Assembly: GCA_023515745.1 (NCBI GenBank) | Contig: JALECJ010000004.1 | Span: 1,240,001 to 1,304,000 of the forward strand | Reading direction: 5' to 3' | Length of the DNA stretch: 64,000 nucleotides | Origin: Amoeboaphelidium protococcarum | Lineage: Eukaryota > Aphelidiomycota > Aphelidea | Shown: positions 48,339-58,621 of the stretch, in pieces | Layout: each line of letters starts with the position of its first letter | Numbering within the stretch: position 1 is the first letter of the stretch | Program-made: the position numbers and the translations under genes | Notes under the pieces: model-generated | Seen by the model: only the letters and a program-made list of their open reading frames with translations | The model's database searches: none | What the model was told of the DNA's origin: nothing

Positions 48339-50537
48339 ATGACGACTATTGAGGAGCTGAATAGAGAGTTGCTACTGCTGCCTTAGTATAGACGATTCAT
48401 TGCGGAGGAGCCGTATATTAAACCAAAGAGGAAGGAAGTTTTGAAGAAGTTTATTCATAAGGTTAAATATGGCACTGATGGTAGTATTATAGAAGGTGCT
48501 GATGATTAAGATGATGCTGAGGCTGAAAGGACTTCCAAGAACCATGTTAATGCAGCAGAATCTCATGAAAGTATTCTAATGAAGAGTGACGATAAATAGT
48601 AGAATACAACATCTGAGTAAAAGAAGATTAATCTATAGTCATCGTCACAGTTATAATAAGAGAGCGGAGATTAATAGAAATAGGAGCATGATCATGATGA
48701 TGAAGAATAAGAGGAGAAGGAGGATAATGACATTATTGATGATGGCAAATAGTCAGAAGATATTAAGAAGGAGACGGTGGAATCTATAATGAAAAAGATT
48801 GAAGAGTTACAGGAGAAGAAGCATCAGTATTTTGACATGTTTAGAAAGATGTTGAAAACTACGTCTTCTGATAATGTGGCTGCGTAAGCTTCTACTACGG
48901 CATCCGATTCTGTGATAAGATCTGATCGAGAACGGTCATAGACGCCGTCAGTGGCGCATATTCCACATTCTGGTACTCTGCCTCAATCATAGAAGCCTCT
49001 TGCTATTGACTCTAATAGTGGTGGTGGAGATAAAGTCTAAGGTTGGGCTGGAGATTCTGTTCCATCTACTCCTAAAGTTGATAATGCTCTGGATGGCCAA
49101 GATTCCGAGTTTGGAGATTATAAGTAGTAGTAGTAGTAATATCAGTAGTATCCTTACTAGTAGTATCAACAAAAATAGTACTTGAATCGTCCTGTTCTTG
49201 GATACCGAAAGCCCAATTAGTGGCATTAATAGTAGCAGTCTCAGTATTATGGTGGTTACTATCGGCCATAGTCCCAATAGTAATAGTAGTAATAATAACA
49301 ACAATAGAGACCTCTGTATGGAAAGCCTGGTTATCTGTAACGTCCTGCATATGCTGTTAGACCTCCTTCTGATTAAGCGTCTGCTGGCGGTAATCCTAAT
49401 ATTTAAAATTAACAATATTCAGCGTAATAGCGTCAATAGCAATAGTATTCATAAGGTTATAAGTCGCGTAGTGCTTCCAGAGATTAGAGATCTGCTTCTA
49501 TTGCTCCTAGCGTTTATGGACAGGAGACTACTGATTAATAGTAGCAGACTCAATAGAGTCAATCTTAATAGCCTTAGTCTTAGTAGCACTAGTAATAATA
49601 GCAGTAATAGGAGCCGCGCCCACCTGGTTATGGTAGATACGGCTAATATCTGCGTCCAAATTTCGCTAGACGTCCACCTGCTGCTATGGGTAGTTAATAT
49701 CGTCCTGGTGCTTAACAGTAGTAATAGCCTTGGTAGTAACGCGATAAGCAGTAGAATTATTACTCTTAGTAATAATAGCAGGGAGTTCGCACGAATGATA
49801 AATCTACTTCTGCTTCTGCTGCTTAGAATGATAGCATCCACATGAACACTGATAGTAATTAGGCTGCAGCAGCTGATTAATCATTTAGTGGATAGCAAAA
49901 TGTGTAGCAGTAATAGTAGTAGAACCCGGGAACTACTGCCGCAAGTGGTCAGAGGCCTTATCCTTAGGCACACAATAGAGCACCCTCATATCCTACCTCT
50001 TATTAGAATTACCCATAATCAAGACCTCCGTACTAAAGACCATCTATGCAGTAGCGACCTTATTCTTAGTAGTAGTAACAATCTTAGTAATAATCATAGT
50101 AAAATTCTTCGTATGGTTATCGCCAACAGTACTAATAACATCCCGCTGCTTCTGCGTATAATAAACAGTAACAGCAATCATAATATAATAATTCACGTGC
50201 TGTACAGAGAAGTAAGACTACTGATGGTTATTAATCGACATCTACCAACAATTCTGGTGCTGCTGGTTATCAGTAGAGCCAGTATCGTCCTCCACGCCCA
50301 TCAATGAATTATTAGCGTCCTTAAATGTAAAATTATCATGGGCAGAGTAGAACGGGACCTGTGTAATAATAGCCGCAGTAGTAACAGTAACAGCCACCGT
50401 AGTCGTAGTAACAATAGACTGCTAAACCGTTCATGTCCTCCAAGTAAAGATGGAGTTATGATAGTCGAGCATATGTTGCCGGTGGTGCAGGTACAGGTGG
50501 CAATGATCCTTAGAATAAGAGCGAGGATAAAAGTTGA
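48339..50537 (+). CDS. Very glutamine-rich, prion-like protein of unknown function
   Basis: 732 residues, one exon. The first 45 residues are an ordered, charged segment (TIEELNRELLLLPQYRRFI, PYIKPKRKEVLKKFIHKV). An acidic region and a predicted coiled helix (ESIMKKIEELQEKKHQYFDMF) follow. From about residue 255 to the end it is Gln/Tyr/Pro/Arg-rich with repeated Q-runs of up to about 11, Y-Q-Q, RPP and GYGRYGQY motifs, the composition of RNA-granule or prion-like proteins. More than 100 Gln codons are TAG or TAA, so the frame is invisible to a standard-code reading; the complementary strand then shows spurious Leu/Ser-rich open frames. The frame holds without TGA from 48339 to 50535. An RNA-binding or condensate-forming role is inference. 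Confidence 0.85.
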
Positions 50538-50697
50538 ATGTGTTATTATATTAAAAGATTTGTGATAATAGTGTGAAGTGATACTACAGTAAGAATTTTA
50601 CACTCAATTGTCCATTTACAGTAAAAATCATTCGTATCATTCATTCAACAATAGTCACTTGAAAGTTAGCAATGAGCATGAACTACAATACCGTACT

Positions 50698-51301
50698 TCA
50701 AAAATCTTCCATCTGCTTCAAAGTATGGTCAAGCTCAGCCTTAGTGGCCTCGTATTGCTTCTTTGCCTCTTCATACTTTTGACGCAGCAGGTGAGTCTCA
50801 CTCTCCAGCTGGGCAGCTCTGCGCTCATTAGTCTCTGCAGTTACTTCAAACTCACGAATCTGATCGTTCAACTGCTTCAGTCTATTCTCCTAGTTGTCAA
50901 TAGACTGCTCCAGATCCTCAATCTTCTTATTCAGAGTATCAGGATCACTTGCCAACAGAGCCTGTTACTGAGTCTGAGAAGGACGTTTGTTGCTGTTGTT
51001 GTTATTACCACCGCTAAACTTGTGCAACTACTGAATTCTGCTCTCAGCTCTAGCCAAATCACCTTCTAACAGAACAACCTTATTCTTGACTGAAGTCAAT
51101 TCATGTTCTACAATATTATTAATTGCCGTAAATTATCATTGACTAAGAGTTATATATCATAATAATTATAATGCATTGAATACCTTTGTTGGCAATCTGC
51201 TGCTCGGACCTTTTCAAATCCTGCTCAGCACCATCAGCTCTGACATTAGCCTCATCAGCCTCCGTACGCAGAGTGTTCAATCTCTCTTTCAACTTTTCCA
51301 T
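50698..51301 (-). CDS. TPM1: Tropomyosin (short, fungal-type)
   Basis: 175 residues in two exons (51301-51184 and 51107-50698) with a 76-nt intron, the longest found here. A continuous coiled coil starts MEKLKERLNTLRTEADEAN, very like fungal tropomyosins, and continues ANKEHELTSVKNKVVLLEGDL. The heptads are interrupted once by an Asn/Ser/Gln-rich loop (GGNNNNSNKRPSQTQQQ), then resume to the C-terminus (LDHTLKQMEDF). Fungal tropomyosins are 161-199 residues. It should bind actin filaments laid down by formins and steer myosin. Tropomyosin is a marker of animals and fungi and so bears on the organism's identity. The interrupting loop is unusual. Confidence 0.88.
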
Positions 51302-51743
51302 AACGATTACTATTATGATTACTAATTACACAGATAACAACAAGTTATGTTCAATGGATTACGAAGAAGACGATAAACGGGCCGTTTCAAGTTCAAATTC
51401 AAGGCTGAGTGAGAACGGACGAATAGATGAAACGGAGAAGGAAGTTGAAACGGTCTCTCTGCGTTGAGAATAGTCAAATCTGCTTTAGATGGAACTACTA
51501 CCGCGTTGCTGCACAGATGAGAATGAACAAAGAAAAGAAACGCCCATGTGGGTGTGATTGAGTAATTAAAACGAGAGGAACTCTCATTATTTAACGTAAG
51601 TGAGAAAGATGGGAGTTGCGTGTTCCAAATAAACTGAACCGAAAGTAAAGGCGACTTATAATCACATTACTAGCATTATTTTATAAGATTTACAATTTCC
51701 TTTCAATTATATACAAACTCGCGCGTTAAATAATACATAGATT
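51302..51743. other. Intergenic
   Basis: About 440 bases between tropomyosin and the Ser-rich gene upstream on the same strand. Short open frames only; nothing recognised. Confidence 0.45.
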
Positions 51744-53141
51744 TCAGCAAGGTTGACTAGATAGAAGATGGAGAGCACTGATTGCATCCAGTTCATTCTC
51801 GTTCATAGACTTTACTATGCTTTGAGATACGCGCTCATCTAGCAGAGACGTGGATTACATAGCAAAAGAAGGTAGAACTTCAGTACTGTTGTTTTTTAAC
51901 TATCTGTATGACTATCCTTGTACACGGCGACTACCAATTAAATTCAGCGAAGTTTTCGCGCGCACACGCCCATTGCTGTCAGTCACAGCACGCTTCATCG
52001 ACTAACTTGTTGATCTCGAGCTTCCCGTAGAAGTATATCTTACATTTAGCAGTGCCATCATATTTGGTCTACCCTCATGATGCCAAGAGCTGGATCTCTT
52101 TCTCTTGTGTCCTTCACTGTCACAACTGCTTGAAACAGTGCATCTGCGGCTGTGTACAGACACTGAAGGAGTGGAGGCAGATGCTTGAGTATCAGAACCG
52201 TCACGCAAAGATTTTACAGAGTCCATAGTAGTTGGCATAGATAACGGAGGAAGTTCTTGTTTTATGGCGATAATACCATTGCCATCATTTAAAGCACTTT
52301 TACGCGCCATAGCATTATTCAATAGTCCTTTAAATGATCCATGGCTTCCCAAGTATGAGCGAAATACAAACTCTTTCAGGCGTGGCAACTGATTAACAAG
52401 ATTATACTCACCCTCGCGATAAATAACATCATACAGACGTAGCACGGGAATGCAAACGGTTACATCTCCATCATAAACAAACTCTGATCCATTTTCAGAC
52501 GAATCAACTGGCTTCACAGGTTAAATTTTGGCAAATTGCATTTGACTCAACTCGTACAGTTACAGAACAAGGCCAGATCTCAAAGATTTCAAAAGCGACT
52601 TATCGCTGTATTTACCGCCACTTCCAAAAGCAGTAGGTACCGAAGACGCCGTAGTTGTTCTGGACCGCGACCCATTCAAATAGCTCTTGTAAGGTGCTGC
52701 ATGCACAGTCAAAGATCTAATGCGAATATTACTATGCTTACCATCATCAGATCCAGTGTCCATCTCATCATCAAGTTGATTCAACGAGGTGACTGATCGC
52801 TTGCGACTGAAACCAAAATTATTCGCCATGCTACCGCCATATTGGACAATGTCCCCAACTTGGACAACAGCCTCATTCGCCAAAACTATAGATTAAGGAT
52901 ATTTCGTAAGTTATTCCCCAGCGCAAAGTGATTATAATTACTAGGAGAGTACCATTTTGTGAGAGCGATTCTGTTGACTGACGCCACTCGCACCGTCGGC
53001 CATTTCCACGGGAAGCCATGACATTGACTTGCTGATTGACGGCAGTTGAACAGAGGAAACAGGCTTCAGGGACCAAGGATGCGGAGACGCTCTTGAGGAT
53101 TCCGTAGGAGTTGGAAGACTGTGAATGGGCGCAAAATTCAT
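51744..53141 (-). CDS. Ser/Thr-rich protein of unknown function; exon 1 frame uncertain
   Basis: Exon 2 (52885-51744) is one open frame of about 380 residues: VVQVGDIVQYGGSMANNFGF, a basic Ser-rich middle, a possibly folded segment (DVTVCIPVLRLYDVIYREGE, LKEFVFRSYLGSHGSFKGLL), a KRKRSSS nuclear-localisation-like motif and a C-terminus SMNENELDAISALHLLSS. A 67-nt GT-AG intron (52952-52886) separates it from exon 1. The most protein-like exon 1 frame starts at 53141 (MNFAPIHSLPTPTESS) but joins one base out of phase. The alternative start at 53019 (MASRGNGRRC) joins in frame and gives 402 residues. Which is right is undecided. A nuclear regulatory role is a guess from composition. Confidence 0.6.
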
Positions 53142-53762
53142 AGCGACAAAATAAAATAAATTTAAGTAAATCTTAAGCCTGGAGAAGTGTAAAGCGGGAA
53201 AGTGTAAACGATATCGGCAACGGTTAATGTTTAAGGGAACTGTAATCACCCGTTCTTCGGTCATGAGTGAATCAGATATCAACACCGACGTTTTTTTCCT
53301 GATGGGAATTGATCAGAGCCGAGCCCCGTTCGTGCCACATCATCGGTGAAACGAGTTGTGACTATTGACGTATTTCATAAAAGATGAGGCAATATTGTAG
53401 TCGAACATTTTGTGGGTAATATTGAATTGTATACAGTAGCTGAATGTAAAGCCAAAACATAGAAGCGATAAGTAATACTTTCCCTTATTTACTCGGAGTG
53501 ACTCAATCATAGTTTGATCTGAGATAGTAGTAGATCTTTTGGCAACTTGGTTGCAGTTTTCAGCTTGTCAACCATATAGTATATGTCTGCAAATGTATCA
53601 TTGTTCAATACTTGATGTTTTGTTGAAGCGCTCTCTTTTCATGTGTTACCGCGTTTGCTAGTCTTTTTCGTTTCCTTCTGCTCACCGTTCTGTCATGTGT
53701 TGCTCGCACATTCTGCGTTCATTCTTTCTTCGTCATTCATCAGTATTATACTGGAATACAAA
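53142..53762. other. Intergenic, divergent promoter region
   Basis: About 620 bases between the Ser-rich gene (minus) and the small mitochondrial-type protein (plus). Contains pyrimidine-rich stretches near 53640-53740. No gene recognised. Confidence 0.45.
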
Positions 53763-54092
53763 ATGAGTTCAATTCTAGGTAGATTGACCAGACTCAGGGC
53801 TTAGTATTTCCCAAAGCTTCCAAAGCCTGATGTAAAAAATCCTGCTAGTAGATAGCATCAAGAATATCTGGCCTACTTCCCTAAACATGCCAAGGAGAAC
53901 GGCTGGGCACCTACAGAGTCGAATCCGTATCATCCTTTCCATCTGCCTGCATCTTGGTAGGGGACTTATGCCACTGTTCTTGGTGGAGTATTTTGGTTCT
54001 GGATTATGTATCGCTGGAAGCAAGATTCTGCATTTGAAATATTTAACATCATCCCTTTTGAAGATGAAGAGTAATCATCTGGTGAACATTGA
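53763..54092 (+). CDS. Small single-pass protein, candidate complex I NDUFB2-like subunit
   Basis: 109 residues, one exon. The N-terminus is basic (MSSILGRLTRLRAQYFPKLP) and could act as a mitochondrial presequence. A Pro/His-rich middle precedes one membrane span (TVLGGVFWFWIMYRWKQD) and a short acidic tail (IPFEDEE). The span followed by W-K/H-D and an acidic Pro-containing tail resembles the beta-subcomplex accessory subunit NDUFB2 (WFWILWRFWHD pattern), which anchors at the membrane arm. This is similarity by eye over about 20 residues; another small respiratory-chain subunit is possible. Confidence 0.55.
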
Positions 54093-54450
54093 CAATATGC
54101 TAAAATACAATCCTGAGTATACCTGCACGATTAGAATACATATGCTTATAATCGCGTTTTCTTTGCGAATCTATGTTAACCTGGATTTATTGTGCATACT
54201 ATATTTTTATGGCCTTTTGGGCTTGTATGTGTAATATCGTTCCACGTAGTAGTACACAAATTGCGCTTTCGCAGTTTGATTCAATCATTCAACTGCTGCA
54301 AAATATGGTAAAGTTACTAATAACGCCAATACTTCTCGTTTCACAGCAACGTTTCTCATCTTCATCTCTCCTCGATCTATCGACGTCGTTTCAGTTGGAC
54401 TGTTCTTCTTCTCTACACTACAACGTCATCCGTAAATTGCAAGATTTGAC
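54093..54450. other. Intergenic
   Basis: About 360 AT-rich bases upstream of HOP1. Open frames here lack conserved features. Confidence 0.45.
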
Positions 54451-56477
54451 ATGAAGTAATAAGTTGCTTGTGCACAGGTATGTTATTATTTCATCTGAAT
54501 GTCTTGACACCCGTCAATTTGTAGTAATAACGCGTGAGAACAGAGTAACAACAAGTTACAAAGCAAGAGTCTCTTACTATTTGCAAAGATTTGATCCACG
54601 ACACCTTCAGTTGCGTGTCATATTTGCGGTAAGACCATTTTCCATCCTTTTCATCTGATCGTTACGATCAACTATTTTTGTGTAGTGGCCTATTTCCTGA
54701 AGAAGCATTTGCACGGCATAGTATTCAAGATATTGATGCCAGAAGATTGCGTCGAGGAGTGTCACAGGCAGGTAAGATTGATCTGATCAACTTGTTCATC
54801 GTTCGTCTTCAATCTGAAACGGTTTTGTAGTCGACGCGTTGCTTGATTGGATTGAAATTGGGTGCTTTGACGCGCTTGAGAATGGCTATGTAAGTTCTAT
54901 ATCTCTCAACATTATTTTGATGATTTGTTTAATACTCTTGCCTTATATTGTAGTTGAAGTCTATTGTACTTGGAATATATCTGGACTTGGATAAGCCTGA
55001 GGAATTGGTAGAGTGCTATACTTTTGATGTTTCGTATAACCAAAATGGTAATGCAATGGTGAAACTTTCCACGGTAACTGGAGGCTAAGTGAATGCTGCT
55101 GACAGATCTCGTATCAATGAATTCTCCAATGATCCTGGTAAGACTACGAAGAATGAAATTGCAAAGAACTTGAAGCAAACTATGCGCAGTATTCTGATGT
55201 TGACTTAGACATTGGATCCACTGCCAGATGGTCGTTATCTGACTATGAAACTTCTTTACTGGGATGACATCACGCCCGTGGACTATCAGCCGCCATTCTT
55301 CAGAGAAGCCACCGGGAATGAATCGGTAGCCAAAGTTGCCGATTATGGTGGAGGAGTTTAAAAGTGGAGGCTGGGAGGAGTTGAGACTGCTCATCACAAG
55401 ATCAACATCAAGATGACCACAGCTATCACTGCAGCTGATGATCAAGAATCTGAATAGGCTCAAGAGGTTGAAAGTGGCAACTAAGAGACTGATATGGTCA
55501 TCGATAATCCGTAAGATCAGTCAGAAGATGGCGTTGACTAAAGTGACAAGGCCGAAGTTGTCCATGAAGAGTCTGTAACCGTTCAAGATGCTCCTTCCAT
55601 TTCAACATTGGACGAAGCTAAAGTGGTAAGATGTGGTTGCGGGGATGACACGGCTGAAGAAATCATGGTTAAATGCTTGCAATGTGGTAGTTATTAACAT
55701 TATCTTTGTGCTGGATTCGCGTACGAAAGTGACGTTGCTGGCCTGAATGATTATCGTTGTCTACAATGCTTATTGGAACCATATAATTCTCCAATTCCTG
55801 TTCAACCTTCTGATGAACCGCCCAGTGAGGAGGAAGGATAAGTGGATTGGGCAATGGTAACTGATGTGTGTCGTTATCGCCGTATGTTGGGTATCTTGTG
55901 GCGTGATGGTTATTCCACCTTAATTGCTTTGCAAGGTCAAATGAATCAAAACTACAATGTGGTGAAGCGTATTCGTAACATTCTGGTCAATGATGGATTC
56001 TTGAAGTTGGTGAGAGGTAAAGGCCGCGACCGTTACGAACTTATTAAGAATTCCAACACTATGGAAACTAAAGCCACAGTGTATAGCAATAGCGTATTAA
56101 TGGACAAGTTGGGAATAACTCTTGATGTCGAAGAAGCTTAACAGTCTGTGAATGATGTTGAAGTTAAGACCCATAAGAATCGCGATTCTGGATTCGTCGA
56201 TGTATTAGTTGAAGCATCTCCACCGCCTCCTATTGCACAGTCTGATTTAAAGTCCGAGACTATAGTGGTGCAAAATGATGATGCTGACGATAATCCCGAC
56301 CTCCTTGGATAAGGATATGATAATGGAGATGAGTATGACTTTGGATACGGCGATCAGGCGGTGGAACCAACTCAGCCTATCACCACTATTACGTCTACGA
56401 GTAAAAAATCCTCCTCCTCCTCTAAAAAGAGACGCCCCAAAAGACCGTCCGTCTCAAAGTCCACTTTAGCTGTATGA
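54451..56477 (+). CDS. HOP1: HOP1/HORMAD meiotic chromosome-axis protein with PHD and winged-helix region
   Basis: About 619 residues in four exons (54451-54477, 54525-54628, 54686-54889, 54954-56477); introns 47, 57 and 64 nt. HORMA: ESLTICKDLIHDTFSCVSYL then RGLFPEEAF (codon split by intron 2), LKSIVLGIYLDLDKPEELVE and CYTFDVSY. A PHD-type zinc finger (CGCGDDTAEEIMVKCLQCGS...CAG...CLQCLL, about 337-385), a winged-helix segment (MLGILWRDGYSTLIALQGQM, about 410-475) and a basic tail (KKRRPKRPSVSKS), possibly the closure motif, follow. HOP1 coats meiotic chromosome axes and promotes inter-homologue recombination; the PHD plus winged helix is its chromatin-binding region. Intron 3 joins one base out of phase with canonical GT-AG cutting: the alignment needs one extra base between GCT-AT and TTG-AAG. 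Confidence 0.92.
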
Positions 56478-56573
56478 ATTGTCTAATAGTGCGCGTGAAA
56501 GTCCTTAATGGAAAAAAGTATGTGAAGTATATCGGTAAAATAATAATAATCAATCATTCATGCAATGAGATAT

Positions 56574-57617
56574 TCACTTTCTGAACATCCAAATTGGACG
56601 CTTCTCGAACGCTTTGCCCTGCGGATTAGCTGCTTTAATCACTGAGCCCTATTTAAAACCAACCTCATTAATGAGTATATCCCAAAAGGTGGGCAACTAC
56701 TATTCATCAGCATCCTCTTTCCATGGTCTCAAGTGCAAATCTTGTTCGGTATACCTCGAATGGCTAAAATACTTTTTATAGGAGGACCAACCTTGTGGCT
56801 CGATGATAAACACTCCACCAGGAGATATCATATTATAGATAGTCTTGAAAAATCGTCTTATATCCGCATCACCGCCATACAAATGTATCCATTTCGTGAC
56901 AGACATGGCCAGTACCGTGTCATATGGTGCATGTGTAAATAATTGACTGTTCGACTTCTTTACCGCCGGAGCAAGTATATCCCAAGCTTCAAAGTAAATG
57001 TTATTTGGATATTGGGAAGAAGTCTACTGCAGATCAGTATCCATTTCGGTCACTTGATCATCAGCGATTAAATGTACCTAATCTTACACGATCGGAATTG
57101 GTCCAAATAGAATGGGCATAGACAGAGGGAAGTAATTCAAATGATCACCAGTCGCAGTCTCTTCTTTCTCCATATCAGTATATTCGCGTAATACATCAAC
57201 ATAATCAAGGAGATTACTCTAATCAGAGGTGACTCTTATCCTGGAAGGCTTCATCTGACTAGACTTATTCAATAAATCCCACTAAGCGCGTTTAATCAAA
57301 TCTGGATCTATATCAATCCCCATTATACACGCTGGCGACATGGAACGCGCAATCACATGAGTAAGATAGCCAGTGTTACACCCAACATCTAGCACTTTCA
57401 TATTCTCAATACATTCTTTAGGTAGGTAGCGGAGTCGTTCATCACAAGAAGACGCCTCAGATACATCATTAGAATGTAGCTTGTGTTACTAATACGGTAG
57501 ACGAAATCCATAATACTGAGTATAATTTCCGCGTACATTGGGATTCAGCTCTTTCCTCTGCTTCTATGCCTTTGATTGCTGAGACGTAGATTATTAATTG
57601 ACATTGCCAGAGCTCAT
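56574..57617 (-). CDS. BMC1: BIN3/MEPCE-family RNA 5'-gamma-phosphate methyltransferase
   Basis: 347 residues, one exon. The N-terminal signature RGNYTQYYGFR matches the NY..YYG.R motif of MEPCE. SAM motif I VLDVGCNTGYLTHVI (about 75) and IDIDPDLIKRA follow, then a poorly conserved Asp/Gln-rich insert. The family block AMSVTKWIHLYGGD, ISPGGVFIIEPQGWSSY and the C-terminal GKAFEKRPIWMF complete the domain. The enzyme caps the gamma phosphate of Pol III RNAs: 7SK in animals, U6 in fission yeast, where the family member is Bmc1. The target here is unknown. Several Gln codons in the domain are TAG/TAA. Confidence 0.93.
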
Positions 57618-57862
57618 AGCTGAGGCGTCTAGACTAATTTTTTATTTCGGTTTGTACGACATTTATACTCAATGTACTGTGTATTGACTACTTTACGTGA
57701 AAAGTTGCCACACAGCCGGGCAGAAGAAAGTAAAAACACGACACCAATGATTATTGCTACGTGCAAGAAGCTTCCAAGTATATTATTAAAATGTTCAAGG
57801 CGTAATAAGAAGAACCTTAAATAAATTTGTTTTCTCAATATTATTCACCCTGCTTCATTCAT

Positions 57863-58621
57863 TCAAAACTCGTAATCGGAGTAACTGGGAGCAACAACCG
57901 TCGCAGCTGTGTTACCAGTACTATTCTCAACTTCTGCAAACTCGGCAGCGCCCAACGTCTTCATTTTCCTAATGTACACCGGCTGTAAGTAAACGCCAGC
58001 ACTATCCTCCATTTAGTATGCGCGCATCTTCACACGAACCTGCACCACATCTCCAGGTGAGATGGCACCAGACTCCACTTCCTTGCCATCCACGCCCAGA
58101 GTGGTGAAACAAGGCTACAGTTTGTAGCCGCGAGGAACCACCACATCCTCAAGTTTCTACACCTTAGCAGCGCGAGACTTCCTAACCACCTTGCTACGGA
58201 CACGCAATGTCCCCTGTTCAGTAGTCAACGGACGCAAAGTATCCTCCAGATTCAACAAGCTACCCAGAGACCGCTCAGCAGAGCGAATCACCCTGTTAAG
58301 AGATTCCAGCTCATGCACCGCCACAGTAACTGAATGGTACGCGTTCGTCACCTTCGACACGTACTCATCCTTCTTATAATTACCAAGAGGGCCCAAGAAC
58401 GCCTCAGTGACCACACCACAAAAAAACATTTCACCAGGCATGAGGTGCGCATCCTTATACCCAGTTGAACCAGTCGACTCAACGCCTTGAATATTGCGCA
58501 CGTATGTGACATCAGTTTCCCAATCAGGATGGGTTCCTGTAGGCATTCTAGAGTCCAAATTCCGTGGCACCAGTTTGAACAGTATCATCAGTAGCTGTAT
58601 TCAATCTTACATATTTCCCAT
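57863..58621 (-). CDS. Protein of unknown function, possibly a nucleic-acid-binding (OB-like) protein
   Basis: Two gene models. The preferred one has a tiny first exon (58621-58611, coding MGN and part of a codon) and a 63-nt intron (GTAAG...CTAG, 58610-58548), then 58547-57863: 231 residues, starting MGNIMPTGTHPDWETDVTYV. The other reads straight through from ATG 58588 (241 residues). The middle is helical (YHSVTVAVHELESLNRVIRS). The end has a beta pattern (PGDVVQVRVKMRAYQ, AGVYLQPVYIRKM) that recalls viral/phage single-stranded-DNA-binding OB folds, followed by a Tyr/Asp/Glu/Phe acidic tip (SYSDYEF), also common in such proteins. The gene looks less AT-rich than its neighbours but uses TAA and TAG for Gln, so it is expressed in this code. 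The functional hint is weak. Confidence 0.65.

Noticed and set aside
48987-49845. Long Leu/Ser/Ile-rich open frames on both strands over the Gln-rich gene
   Set aside because: They are shadows of TAG/TAA/CAG repeats read in other frames; only the Gln frame is ordered at its N-terminus and ends in TGA without breaks.
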